This document shows positions 14,964 to 23,107 of a stretch of 39,116 bases of DNA, piece by piece. The notes below the pieces were generated by a model, which was not told the origin of the DNA, ran no database searches, and saw nothing but the letters and a program-made list of their open reading frames with translations. Position 1 is the first letter of the stretch, and each line of letters opens with the position of its first letter. The stretch covers positions 1-39,116 of the forward strand of contig NZ_JANCPR020000071.1 in the NCBI RefSeq assembly GCF_028657195.3, read 5' to 3'. Source of the stretch: Streptomyces iconiensis (GTDB taxonomy: Bacteria > Actinomycetota > Actinomycetes > Streptomycetales > Streptomycetaceae). Made by a program: the position numbers and the translations under genes.

Positions 14964-15644
14964 TCAGGCGGTGCCCGTTTCCCACGCCCAGGCCGCGATC
15001 TCCACGCGGTTGCGGGCGTGGAGTTTGCGCTGGGCGTTGGCCAGGTGGGTCTTGACGGTGGAGAGCGTGACGTACAGCTCCGAGGCGACCTCCTCGTTGG
15101 TGCGCCCCCGGGCGACGAGGCGTACGACGTCGAGTTCGCGTGAGGTCAGAGGCTCGGACGGTGCGCGTTCCGGCACGGCGGTCGGCGCGGACATGTGGCG
15201 CAGCAGGCGGACCGTGACGGAGGGGGAGATCAGGGAGTCGCCCGCGGCTGCGGCGCGTACCGCCTCGGTGAGGAGCGCGGGCGAGCCGTCCTTGAGGAGG
15301 AAGCCGCAGGCGCCGTCGCGCAGGGCGCGGTAGACGTACTCGTCCAGGTCGAACGTCGTGGCGATCAGCACGTTCAGGGGCTCGGTCGCCTCGGGGCCCG
15401 CCAGCAGGCGGGTGGCCTCCAGGCCGTCGATGCCGGGCATCCGGATGTCGAGCAGGCAGACGTCCGGGCGCAGCTCCCTGGCCTGTTCGACGGCGGTGAG
15501 GCCGTCGGCGGCCTCGGCGACGATCTCCATGTCGGGCTGCGAGCCGAGGATCATGCGGAAGGCGGCACGGACCATGTCCTGGTCGTCGGCGAGAAGCACC
15601 CGGATCGTCATGCCGCTCATCGTGCCAGGCCCGTTTCCGCTCAT
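14964..15644 (-). CDS. NarL/LuxR-family response regulator
   Basis: Response regulator of 226 residues. The receiver domain shows ADD (19-21), phospho-acceptor Asp66 in VCLLDIRMPG, T in LIATTFD and Lys118 in GFLLKDG. The C-terminal LuxR-type HTH is complete (LTSRELDVVRLVARGRTNEEVASELYVTLSTVKTHLANAQRKL). The start is taken as ATG 15644, which overlaps the kinase stop as ATGA. ATGs at 15620 (a duplicate of this start) and 15611 are also in frame, and the conserved domain begins at the last one. It is paired with the kinase immediately upstream. The target is unknown; the divergent FtsX-like permease is the nearest candidate. Confidence 0.9.
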   Translation of the reverse strand: MSGNGPGTMSGMTIRVLLADDQDMVRAAFRMILGSQPDMEIVAEAADGLTAVEQARELRPDVCLLDIRMPGIDGLEATRLLAGPEATEPLNVLIATTFDLDEYVYRALRDGACGFLLKDGSPALLTEAVRAAAAGDSLISPSVTVRLLRHMSAPTAVPERAPSEPLTSRELDVVRLVARGRTNEEVASELYVTLSTVKTHLANAQRKLHARNRVEIAAWAWETGTA

Positions 15645-15658
15645 CGTTCCAGGCCCGT
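15613..15658. repeat. 24-bp tandem duplication across the kinase/regulator junction
   Basis: Units 15613-15636 and 15637-15658 match except at one base inside the aligned part. Each contains a CAT, i.e. an ATG on the minus strand in the same frame, so the duplication gives the response regulator two alternative start codons and inserts one repeat of the peptide MSGNGPGT at its N-terminus. Confidence 0.85.
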
Positions 15659-16858
15659 GACCGAGGCGGGCAACGGAAGCTCGGCCTCCACCCGCCAGCC
15701 ACGCGCGCCCTGCCCACGCTCGCGAGGGCCCGTGGTGAGGGTGCCGCCGAGCGCCTGGACGCGTTCGGCGAGCCCGACGAGGCCGAAGCCGCCGGCGTCG
15801 CCGTCGCCGCGGGGTTTGGCGGGATGGCCGTCGTCGGTGACGGAGACGCACAGCCGGCCGCGGTCCTGCGCGCTCAGCCGCACATCGACGGCGACCGACT
15901 CGACGCCGCTGCCGTGCTTGCGCACGTTGGTGAGGGCCTCGCGCACCACGCGGTGGACCGTCGTGGTGACCTCAGGGGTGAGCGGCAGTCCGGGAAGCGC
16001 CGGGTCGAGGGTGAGGGTCGCGGGGGTGCCGGTGCGGGTGGCGGCCTCGGTGAGTTCGCGCAGGGCGCCGAGGTCGCTGCCGGCGCGTGCCGTCGCGCTG
16101 CCGGGGGCGTCGCTGCGCAGTACGGAGACCATGCCGCGCATGGACTCCATCGCCTGCGAGCCCGCCTGTTCGATACCGGCGAGGAGCACGTCGAGGTCGG
16201 CGGGGTCCGGGGCCCTGCCCTGTGCCGAGGCGTAGCGGACGGCCTTGGTCTGGGCGATCATCGCCGTGACGTGGTGGGCGACGAAGTCGTGGAGCTCACG
16301 GGCGTGTTCGAGGCGCTGCTCCTGGAGGTCGGCGGCGCGTTCGCGGGCACGGTAGGTGTCCAGCAGCCGCAGATAGAGGCCGAGGACCGCCATCAGCAGG
16401 AAGCCCAGTGCGAGAGCGGGCTCCAGGATGGTGCCCACGTTGTGGTACTCGGTCCTCGGCAGCCGCAGCGGCACCAGCGCCGTCGCCAGCCCGCTCCCCA
16501 CCACCAGCGCAGCCGCTGTCAGCAGGCGCCGTTCGACGCGTACGACACGGGCCGTGAGCAGCAGCAGCGCCGCCATCTCCGCGAATCCCGGGGTGACTTC
16601 GGGGCGGTGCGAGAGCTGGCTGGAGACCACGGAGAGCGCCAGCGACCACGCGGTCGCGAGCGCCGCTGCCCGGGCGAACCGCGGCGTCGGCACCACCAGC
16701 GCCGCCACGCACAGCGCCCCGCTGACGGTCGTCGCCACAGCGGTGGGCGCGTACCCGGTGGCCAGCCCTTCGGCGACCAGCAGCGCGAGTACGGGTGCTG
16801 AGGCGAGCAGGAGCAGCGCCTGCTGCCAGCGGGGACGCCGTGTGAATCCGTGCAACAT
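15641..16858 (-). CDS. NarL-type sensor histidine kinase (HisKA_3)
   Basis: Membrane kinase of 405 residues. The N-terminal half has five or six hydrophobic helices (about residues 13-165) with almost no extracytoplasmic loop, the intramembrane-sensing layout. The HisKA_3 dimerisation domain carries His190 in ARELHDFVAHHVTAMIAQ. The ATPase domain has the N box REALTNVRKHG and G box GGFGLVGLAERVQALGG. Start ATG 16858 begins MLHGFTRRPR; upstream in-frame sequence is low complexity. The stop overlaps the start of the response regulator. The divergent neighbour is an FtsX/MacB-like permease 165 bp away, suggesting control of or sensing through that transporter, as in other intramembrane kinase/ABC modules (inference). 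Confidence 0.9.
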   Translation of the reverse strand: MLHGFTRRPRWQQALLLLASAPVLALLVAEGLATGYAPTAVATTVSGALCVAALVVPTPRFARAAALATAWSLALSVVSSQLSHRPEVTPGFAEMAALLLLTARVVRVERRLLTAAALVVGSGLATALVPLRLPRTEYHNVGTILEPALALGFLLMAVLGLYLRLLDTYRARERAADLQEQRLEHARELHDFVAHHVTAMIAQTKAVRYASAQGRAPDPADLDVLLAGIEQAGSQAMESMRGMVSVLRSDAPGSATARAGSDLGALRELTEAATRTGTPATLTLDPALPGLPLTPEVTTTVHRVVREALTNVRKHGSGVESVAVDVRLSAQDRGRLCVSVTDDGHPAKPRGDGDAGGFGLVGLAERVQALGGTLTTGPRERGQGARGWRVEAELPLPASVTGLER

Positions 16859-17023
16859 GCCACCCACGCTACGGGCAGCGCAGGGCCCGTGACCTCGACC
16901 TTTCGGCCCACCCCGAGGCCCCTCGGGAGGCGTTCGGCTGGCTCTTACGGCTGATCCGCTCGGCCGCCGGTGCGGCCGAGTATGGGCTCGTTCCTGCTCG
17001 CACCCTCTGCCGAAGGTCCGCCG

Positions 17024-19267
17024 ATGCTCCGCACCGCCCTGCGCTCGCTGCGCGCGCACGCTGTCCGTTTCGCCCTGTCGGGGTTCGCCGTGGTGCTGGG
17101 TGTCGCCTTCGTCTCCGGCGCGCTGCTGTACGGGGAGTCCGTGAAGGCGGCCTCGGCGCGGGTGAGCGCCGACACCCAGCCGGACGTCTCTGCCGTGGTC
17201 GCCCCCGGCCCGACCGACCCCGGGAAGGAGCCCCCGCGGCTCGACTCCCGGCTGCGCGACCGGCTCCTGAAGGTGCCAGGTGTCGCCTCGGTACGCGGCG
17301 TGGTGGAGGGCAGCGCGTTCGTCGTGGGCCGCGACGGGCGGCTCGTCGGCTCCCTCGCTGACAGCGCCGGGGTCAACTACCAGGCGGACCAAGGCGGTCG
17401 GGACGCCCGCTATCCGCTCACCTCCGGACGCGCGCCGCGCGGTGCGGGCGAGGTCGCCTTCGACCGCGACACCGCGCGGCACGCCGGATACGGGCCGGGC
17501 GACAAGGTGCGCGTGGTCGTGCGCGGCGAGACGCGGAACGTACGCCTCGTCGGAGTCTTCACCGCGCGCGACAGCAGGATCGCGGCCGGCGGCACCCTCA
17601 CCGCCTTCGACACCTCCACCGCGCTCGGCGCACTGGGCGAGGGCCACGGCTACACCCAACTCGCGCTCACCGCCGGGCCCGGCGTCTCCGAGCAGGAGGT
17701 GCGGGACAGCGTCCAGGAGGTGCTGCCGTCAGGGCTGAGCGCCGCCACCCGGAGCGAGGCGCTGGAGAGCGACGGCGGAGGCGCGAACGGGGACAAGATC
17801 AGCGGTCTGCTGCTCAGCTTCGCCTCCGTCGTGCTGCTGGTGTCGGTCTTCCTGGTCGCCAACACGTTCACCATGCTCAGCGCCGCCGGCGCCCGCGAGC
17901 ACGCGCTGCTGCGGGTGGTCGGCGCGACGCGTACGTATGTGCAGCGGCTGGTGCTCACCCAGGCCGTCCTGGTGGGCGCCGTCGCCTCGGTGGTCGGCTA
18001 CGCCGCGGGCGTCGGGGTCGGCGCCGTGCTGAAGAGCGCCTTCCCCGTGATCACGCAGGCGTCCTCCTCCGCCGGCTCAGGCGGGGCCCCGCTGCCGCTC
18101 TTCTCGCCCGCAGCCGCCACGGCCGCGCTCGCCGTCGGTATCGGGATCACCGCGCTCGCCGCCTGGCTCCCGGCACGCCGCGCCGCGCGGATCTCCCCCA
18201 TGGCCGCGCTCAGGACGGGCGAGCCGCCCCAGCCAGCCGCACTGCGCCGCCGCACAGCCACCGGGTACGCCGTCACCCTCGCCGGGGCACTGGGTGCGCC
18301 GGCCGCCTCGGACAGCGGCGACCTGGGCCTCGTGACATGTACGGGTGGCGTGCTGCTGGTGGGCCTTGTGCTGCTCGCGCCCCGGTACGCCGTCCTGCTG
18401 GCCGGGCTGCTGCGCGCGCCGCTGCGCCGCCTGGCCGGGGTACGGGGCACGCTCGCCGCGGAGAACGCGCGGCGCAACCCCCGCCGTACGGCGGCCACGG
18501 CGTCCGCGCTGATGACCGGGCTCATGCTGATCAGCGCCGCCACCGTCGGCGTCACCTCGCTCAGCCACATGGCAGAACGGGACGCGGCCCGCGAGGCCAC
18601 CTCCGATCTGCGCGTCAGCGCCGTCGACTTCGCCGAGATGAGCACCGGCACGGCGGCCCGCATCGCGCGCCTCCCCGACGTGGCGTCCGTACGCACCGAA
18701 CCGGGGCCGGCCGTCCAGGAGAGGGAGAAGACCCCGCCGACCGCCGTCCTCGTGAACGCCGAGGAGGGCCGTACGGAGGCGCTGCGCCGGCGGATCGTCC
18801 ACACGCTCGACAACCCGGCGCTCCTCGTACAGGACCGGGGCGAACTGGCCGCCGAGGCGACCCGCCCCTACACACCGTTCCTGAACCTCACCTACGCGCT
18901 GCTCAGCGTGAGCGTGTTCATCGGCGTCCTCGGCGTCGTCAACACCATGGCCATGTCCGTACGTGAACGCGTCCGCGAGATCGGTCTGTTGCGCGTCATC
19001 GGCCTCGACCGCCGGGGCACGGCGGCCATGGTCCGGCTGGAGGCGGTACTGATCTCGCTGCTGGGCGCCGTAATGGGAGTCCTCTCTGGTTCGGCCCTCG
19101 GCGCGGTCGCCGTGCTGGGCCAGGAAGGCGCGGAACTCACCGTCCCCTGGGGCCGCCTCGCCCTCTTCCTCGCCGCGGCAGCGGCCCTCGGAGTCCTCGC
19201 CGCGACCCTCCCGGCCCGCCAGGCAGCCCGCGTACCGGTGCTGCGGGCGGTGGGAGACGCCGGCTGA
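17024..19267 (+). CDS. FtsX/MacB-like ABC transporter permease
   Basis: Large permease of 747 residues. TM1 is at about 15-38, followed by a big extracytoplasmic MacB-type domain (40-255). Then come three helices (about 260-390) with the FtsX signature region (LLSFASVVLLVSVFLVANTF and SAAGAREHALLRVVGAT). A second copy of the unit has TM near 435, an extracytoplasmic domain and three C-terminal helices (VFIGVLGVVNTMAMSVRERVREIGLLRVIGL and so on). Start ATG 17024 is chosen because GAAGG lies 7 nt upstream; an in-frame start at 16970 is weaker. Such permeases normally sit beside a LolD-type ATPase, but none is encoded next to it. A hydrolase would have to come from elsewhere. It is divergent from the NarL-type kinase. 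Confidence 0.9.
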   Translation: MLRTALRSLRAHAVRFALSGFAVVLGVAFVSGALLYGESVKAASARVSADTQPDVSAVVAPGPTDPGKEPPRLDSRLRDRLLKVPGVASVRGVVEGSAFVVGRDGRLVGSLADSAGVNYQADQGGRDARYPLTSGRAPRGAGEVAFDRDTARHAGYGPGDKVRVVVRGETRNVRLVGVFTARDSRIAAGGTLTAFDTSTALGALGEGHGYTQLALTAGPGVSEQEVRDSVQEVLPSGLSAATRSEALESDGGGANGDKISGLLLSFASVVLLVSVFLVANTFTMLSAAGAREHALLRVVGATRTYVQRLVLTQAVLVGAVASVVGYAAGVGVGAVLKSAFPVITQASSSAGSGGAPLPLFSPAAATAALAVGIGITALAAWLPARRAARISPMAALRTGEPPQPAALRRRTATGYAVTLAGALGAPAASDSGDLGLVTCTGGVLLVGLVLLAPRYAVLLAGLLRAPLRRLAGVRGTLAAENARRNPRRTAATASALMTGLMLISAATVGVTSLSHMAERDAAREATSDLRVSAVDFAEMSTGTAARIARLPDVASVRTEPGPAVQEREKTPPTAVLVNAEEGRTEALRRRIVHTLDNPALLVQDRGELAAEATRPYTPFLNLTYALLSVSVFIGVLGVVNTMAMSVRERVREIGLLRVIGLDRRGTAAMVRLEAVLISLLGAVMGVLSGSALGAVAVLGQEGAELTVPWGRLALFLAAAAALGVLAATLPARQAARVPVLRAVGDAG

Positions 19268-19326
19268 AGCGCGCGGGAGACCTCGCGACCGGGATCCGGG
19301 ACCCCGGGGCCCAGAGGCCCTGACAA

Positions 19327-19370
19327 CCGGAACGGGGGAGCCGGAACAGGGGGAGCCGGAACAGGGGAGG
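19327..19370. repeat. three short tandem repeats in convergent gap
   Basis: Three near-identical 14-15 bp units starting CCGGAAC (19327-19340, 19341-19355, 19356-19370) fill the gap between the permease gene and the convergent aminotransferase gene. No stem-loop is obvious within them. Confidence 0.7.
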
Positions 19371-19379
19371 AGAGGGGCC

Positions 19380-20591
19380 CTACTGCCGATAGCCGTCCAG
19401 GAAGCGGCCGATGCGGGAGATGGCGGCGTCCAGGTCGTCGGCGCGGGGGAGGGTGAGGATGCGGAAGTGGTCGGTGGAGGGCCAGTTGAAGCCGGTGCCC
19501 TGGACGACCTGGATCTTCTCGCGCAGGAGCAGGTCGAGGACGAAGCGTTCGTCGTCGTGGATCTTGTGGACGGCGGGGTCGAGGCGCGGAAAGGCGTACA
19601 GGGCGCCCTTGGGCTTGACGCAGGAGACACCCGGGATCTCGTTCAGCTTCTCCCACGCCTTGTCGCGCTGCTCGTGCAGCCTGCCGCCCGGCAGGACGAG
19701 CTCCTGGATGGACTGGCGTCCGCCGAGCGCGGCCTGAATGGCGTACTGGGCCGGCGCGTTGGGACAGAGCCGCATCGAGGCGAGCATGGCCAGCCCCTCC
19801 AGATAGCTCTTCGCGTGCTGCTGGGGGCCCGAGACCAGCAGCCAGCCGCTGCGGAAGCCCGCGACGCGGTACGCCTTGGACAGACCGCTGAAGGTGAGGA
19901 CCACGAGGTCGGGCGCGAGGGCTCCGACGTGGTGGTGCTCGGCACCGTCGTAGAGGATCTTGTCGTAGATCTCGTCGGAGAAGACCATCAGCCCGTTACG
20001 GCGCGCGAGGTCGAGGATGCCCTCCAGGATCTCGCGCGGATAGACGGCGCCCGTGGGGTTGTTGGGGCTGATGATGACGACGGCCTTGGTACGGGAGGTG
20101 ATCTTCGCGGCCATGTCGTCCAGGTCGGGCAGCCAGTCGGACTGCTCGTCGCAGATGTAGTGCACGGCCTTGCCGCCCGCCATGGTCGTCACGGCCGTCC
20201 ACAGGGGGAAGTCCGGTGCCGGGATGAGGATTTCGTCGCCGTCCTCGACCAGGGCCTGTACGGACATGGAGACCAGCTCGGAGACGCCGTTGCCGAGGAA
20301 GATGTCGTCGACGTCGGCCTCGGGGAAACCGCGCTCCTGATAGTGCTGCGCGACGGCCCTGCGCGCCGGGAGGATGCCGCGCGACTCGGTGTATCCGTGC
20401 GCCTGGGGGAGCATGCGGACCATGTCCTGAAGGATCTCCTCCGGGGCCTCGAAACCGAACAGCGCCGGGTTCCCCGTGTTCAGCCGCAGCACGCTGTGGC
20501 CCGCCTCCTCCAGCGCGTCGGCCTGCTCGATCACCGGGCCCCTGATCTCGTAGCAGACCTCGCTGAGCTTGTTCGACTGCCGGAACTCCAT
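19380..20591 (-). CDS. alaA: AlaA-like PLP-dependent aminotransferase
   Basis: Class I/II aminotransferase of 403 residues, cytoplasmic. The N-terminus (SNKLSEVCYEIRGPV, LNTGNPALFGFEAP) and the core (GNGVSELVSMSVQAL, ILIPAPDFPLWTA, HYICDEQSDWLPDLDD) follow E. coli glutamate-pyruvate transaminase AlaA closely from memory. PLP residues are in place: NNPTG, SDEIYDKILYDG, the Schiff-base Lys in SGLSKAYRVAGFRSGW and a C-terminal substrate Arg in FRILTLPR. The reaction is likely glutamate plus pyruvate to alanine and 2-oxoglutarate, though substrate scope cannot be read off. Start ATG 20591, with an AGGAGGGCGGGAG purine run upstream. It is divergent from an HxlR regulator, which may control it. Confidence 0.92.
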   Translation of the reverse strand: MEFRQSNKLSEVCYEIRGPVIEQADALEEAGHSVLRLNTGNPALFGFEAPEEILQDMVRMLPQAHGYTESRGILPARRAVAQHYQERGFPEADVDDIFLGNGVSELVSMSVQALVEDGDEILIPAPDFPLWTAVTTMAGGKAVHYICDEQSDWLPDLDDMAAKITSRTKAVVIISPNNPTGAVYPREILEGILDLARRNGLMVFSDEIYDKILYDGAEHHHVGALAPDLVVLTFSGLSKAYRVAGFRSGWLLVSGPQQHAKSYLEGLAMLASMRLCPNAPAQYAIQAALGGRQSIQELVLPGGRLHEQRDKAWEKLNEIPGVSCVKPKGALYAFPRLDPAVHKIHDDERFVLDLLLREKIQVVQGTGFNWPSTDHFRILTLPRADDLDAAISRIGRFLDGYRQ

Positions 20592-20626
20592 GCTCTCCCG
20601 CCCTCCTGGTATCCCCTGTGTGCCTG

Positions 20627-20676
20627 CTTGGTTCTACCAAGTACTGACTTGGAAAGTCCAACTCTTTGTCTAGACT
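20627..20676. promoter_or_regulatory. nested inverted repeats and leaderless promoter of the HxlR gene
   Basis: Three dyads overlap: CTTGGT-TCT-ACCAAG (20627-20641), CCAAGT-ACTG-ACTTGG (20637-20652) and TTGGA-AAG-TCCAA (20649-20661). TTGGAA (20649-20654) and TAGACT (20671-20676) form a promoter with a 16-bp spacer. TAGACT ends 7 nt before the ATG at 20684, so the transcript is probably leaderless. The dyads are the likely HxlR operator, covering the divergent promoter region of the aminotransferase as well. Confidence 0.65.
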
Positions 20677-20683
20677 GGCTCCC

Positions 20684-21355
20684 ATGCCGAGCCGCTCACG
20701 CCGCAGTTACGACCAGTTCTGTGCCATAGCCCGCGCCCTCGACTCCGTGGGGGACCGCTGGACCCTGCTCATCGTCCGCGAACTCCTCGCAGGACCGCGC
20801 CGCTACACCGACCTGCACGCCGACCTGCCCGGCGTGAGCACCGATGTGCTCGCCTCGCGGCTCAAGCACATGGAGGGCGAGGGCCTGGCCGAGCGCCGCC
20901 GCCAGGCACGCCCCGGTGCGGGACACGTCTACGAGCTGACCGCGCGCGGCCGTGAACTGCTGCCCGTACTGAGTGCGTTGTCGGACTTCGGCGCCCCCGC
21001 GCTGGGCAAGCCGCGCCCCACCGACGCGGTACGCGCCCACTGGTGGGCCGTCCCGCTGCGCACGGCGCTGGAGGCGGCACTCGCCGACATGGTGGGCTCC
21101 CCGCCCGGAGAGCCGGGCGGTGTCGTGGATGTGCGCCTGCCCGAGGGCGCCTTTCATGTGCGGCTCGGCGAGCAGGGCCCGCCCTGGGGCGAGGGCGCCG
21201 CACCGCAAAGGGCGGACGCGGGGCTGGAGTTGGACTCCGAAGCGTGCGCCCGCCTCGCGGAGGGTTCGGCGACGCTGGCCGACGCGATCCGCGCGGGTTC
21301 CGTACGGGTCACGGGCGAGGGGCCCGTGGCTGAGGCGCTGCGCCCGGCAGGGTGA
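20684..21355 (+). CDS. HxlR-family regulator with SCP2-like C-terminal domain
   Basis: Protein of 223 residues. The HxlR winged helix covers residues 8-100 (YDQFCAIARALDSVGDRWTLLIVRELLAGPRRYTDLHADLPGVSTDVLASRLKHMEGEGL). A C-terminal domain of about 100 residues (VDVRLPEGAFHVRLGEQ, LELDSEACARLAEGSATLADAIRAGSVRVTGE) resembles the SCP2 sterol-carrier fold seen in HxlR-SCP2 proteins, which could bind a hydrophobic ligand. It has no cysteine in the HTH core for redox sensing of the HypR type. Start ATG 20684 without ribosome-binding site; a TAGACT -10 lies 7 nt upstream. The 3' end overlaps the convergent DUF397 gene by 47 bp. Confidence 0.88.
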   Translation: MPSRSRRSYDQFCAIARALDSVGDRWTLLIVRELLAGPRRYTDLHADLPGVSTDVLASRLKHMEGEGLAERRRQARPGAGHVYELTARGRELLPVLSALSDFGAPALGKPRPTDAVRAHWWAVPLRTALEAALADMVGSPPGEPGGVVDVRLPEGAFHVRLGEQGPPWGEGAAPQRADAGLELDSEACARLAEGSATLADAIRAGSVRVTGEGPVAEALRPAG

Positions 21356-21545
21356 ACGCCGGGTCGCCGGACTTGAGCCGGTCCAGGAGGCGTGCGTACA
21401 CGGCGGGCCGTGCGCAGAGCACGGCGCAGGGCAGGTCGCTCTCGCGGAGAAGGATCACGCCGTGGCCACCGGTGGCGAGTTCGACGCAGTCGCCGTTCGG
21501 GTCGTTGGTGCTGAAGCTCGACTTCTGCCAGGTGAGATCCAGCAT
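21309..21545 (-). CDS. DUF397 protein
   Basis: Small protein of 78 residues. The DUF397 core is clear: WQKSSFSTNDPNGDCVELATGGHGVILLRESDLP, with a C-terminal helix ARPAVYARLLDRLKSGD. DUF397 proteins pair with an upstream XRE regulator in the streptomycete WhiJ/AbaA-type loci that affect development and antibiotic production. The gene starts at ATG 21545, 12 bp after the XRE stop, preceded by a strong GGGAGAGGGAG. It overlaps the 3' end of the convergent HxlR regulator, and the Pro-rich tail APQPRAPRP lies in that overlap. Confidence 0.9.
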   Translation of the reverse strand: MLDLTWQKSSFSTNDPNGDCVELATGGHGVILLRESDLPCAVLCARPAVYARLLDRLKSGDPAFTLPGAAPQPRAPRP

Positions 21546-21557
21546 GTCTCCCTCTCC

Positions 21558-22436
21558 CTACAGGATGTAGAGCAGGTGCTGCACAAGGCGGTACGAGCTG
21601 TCGTCGTGCAGCTCTTCGGGGTCGAGGGGATCGAGCGCGACGAGGCTGAGTCTGTTGAACGTTCTGGTGTACTCGCGCACCTGATCGGGAGAGGAGACGA
21701 ACGCCGAGGTCACAGGCTGTTCCACATGGACGGTGCGCAGAGAGGGCGCCTTGCCGTCCATCAGGCTGAAGGGCGCTCCCGGGGTCGAGGGGGGCATCTC
21801 GGAGCGGAACGGCAGCAACTGGATGGTGAACTGCGGCAGTTGGGAGACCTCCACGAGGTATTCGAGCTGGGCGCGGCGGATCTTGCGGCTCACGAAGTGC
21901 ATGTGGAAGGCCGCCTCATGGATCACCGCGTGATAGCGCGGTGTCGGCTCGTCGAACAGCACCTGCTGGCGGCGCAGCCTGAACTCGGTGAAGCGCATGC
22001 CGTCTTCGACCGAGACCGCCGGATCGCTGTTGTCGAAGAGGGCGGCGACGTAGTCACGGGTCTGGAGCAGTCCGGGCACGTACATCCACTGGAAGGAACG
22101 ATGCGCCGTAGCGGACGCCTCAAGCTCCGCCAGGTCCCGCAGCCGGTCCTGGGTGAGATCCCGGTACTCCGTCCACCAGCCGCGCCCCGAGGACGCGGCC
22201 ATCTCGACCAGTGCATCGACGAGGGTGCTATCGGTACAACCGTAGAAGTCCAGCAGGGCCCGAATCCGACGTTCGGAGCACGCGGTGCGGCCCGCTTCGA
22301 TATGGCTGAGGTGGGGCTTGTGGAGACCCGCGTGACGACAGGCATCCTCCCTGTTCACCCCGCTGGCCTCGCGGAGGCGGCGCAGCTCCTGTCCAAGTCT
22401 CTTCTGTCGTTGGCTTGGATTCGCTCGTAGTCCCAT
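21558..22436 (-). CDS. XRE-family HTH regulator with DUF5753 domain
   Basis: Regulator of 292 residues. The N-terminal helix-turn-helix (LGQELRRLREASGVNREDACRHAGLHKPHLSHIEAGRTACSERRIRALLDFYG, residues 14-66) is followed by the long DUF5753 domain (about 95-285), with FQWMYVPGLLQTRDYVAALF, RQQVLFDEPTPRYHAVIHEAAF and the C-terminal YTRTFNRLSLVAL. This is the WhiJ-like arrangement, read together with the DUF397 protein 12 bp downstream. In S. coelicolor such pairs act as developmental repressors with a DUF397 partner that relieves repression. The start is ATG 22436. The usual third member, an anti-sigma-like ATPase on the other strand, survives here only as the degraded sequence immediately to the right. 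Confidence 0.92.
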   Translation of the reverse strand: MGLRANPSQRQKRLGQELRRLREASGVNREDACRHAGLHKPHLSHIEAGRTACSERRIRALLDFYGCTDSTLVDALVEMAASSGRGWWTEYRDLTQDRLRDLAELEASATAHRSFQWMYVPGLLQTRDYVAALFDNSDPAVSVEDGMRFTEFRLRRQQVLFDEPTPRYHAVIHEAAFHMHFVSRKIRRAQLEYLVEVSQLPQFTIQLLPFRSEMPPSTPGAPFSLMDGKAPSLRTVHVEQPVTSAFVSSPDQVREYTRTFNRLSLVALDPLDPEELHDDSSYRLVQHLLYIL

Positions 22437-22520
22437 GAATCAACTTCCCACACAGGGGCCCGTGTTGTGTCCATGGGTTCTCAGGTGAATCACTCAATGG
22501 TGTGATGCGGATGTTGTGGG

Positions 22521-23000
22521 TTGTATCGGTATAACGCCCGCTCCACCTTCAAGCGGAGGCACCGGGACCGCGAGGCCGTCACCAACGCCGTGGTGGCCTC
22601 CAGCCACAGCCTCACCCCCGCACCGATCGGCTTCCGCGCCGGCTGGACCGAGGACGGCGCCCTCCATGTCCTCGTACAGGATCTGGCCCCCGGCGCCCCT
22701 GAAGAAACGTGCCTGCCCGATATGGACCGGACCGGGACCGGACGGACCCGGCCCAGGACTGGTCGGAACCCGACCCGGACCGGGCGGAACCGGACCCGGC
22801 GGACGCTGGTCCGGCGGACACGGGTCCGGGTGACACCGGTCCGGTCGCGGCGGGCGCAGACCGTGCCGGGCCGGGCCCGACCCCGACCCCGGCCTCGGCC
22901 CCGGGCTCGGGGCCGAGGCCGAAGGGGGCAGCGGATTGCTGCTGATCATCCGGGAGGCCACCGACTGGGGCGTGTGCCGGCACGGGGGCCGGGCCGACGC
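22521..23000 (+). pseudogene. degraded HATPase_c_2 (anti-sigma-like) gene
   Basis: Pieces of one GHKL ATPase lie in three different plus-strand frames. The N-box REAVTNAVVAS with GFRAGWTEDGALHVLVQDLAPG reads from 22521 to about 22715. An acidic, Pro-rich stretch (DPAQDWSEPDPDRAEPDPAD) reads in a second frame to about 22940. The G2-box-like GSGLLLIIREATDWGVCR reads in the third frame, around 22930-22985. Two frameshifts and a missing 5' end explain the pattern. The divergent neighbour is the XRE/DUF397 pair, where an intact ATPase is the normal partner. Sequencing error in the G/C-rich repeats is possible, but cannot restore the missing N-terminus. Confidence 0.55.
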
Positions 23001-23030
23001 CGGGGTGCCACCAACCCGCCTCGCTCCGTC

Positions 23031-23105
23031 TTACTCCGCGAGGTGGTCGAAGGCGCCTGCCTTCGCGCCGGCCAGGAACGCGGTAGCCGCGGGCCCCGGA
23101 GGACG
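23031..23105 (-). pseudogene. DUF397 C-terminal remnant
   Basis: On the minus strand, GPAATAFLAGAKAGAFDHLAE followed by a TAA stop matches the C-terminal helix of DUF397 proteins (pattern A..AFL..VKAGEFD). The upstream part is absent because the sequence runs directly into the aldehyde dehydrogenase stop at 23108. It is a second, truncated DUF397 gene separate from the intact copy at 21309-21545. Together with the ATPase remnant, it explains most of the 671-bp gene-free gap 22437-23107. Confidence 0.5.
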
Positions 23106-23107
23106 GG

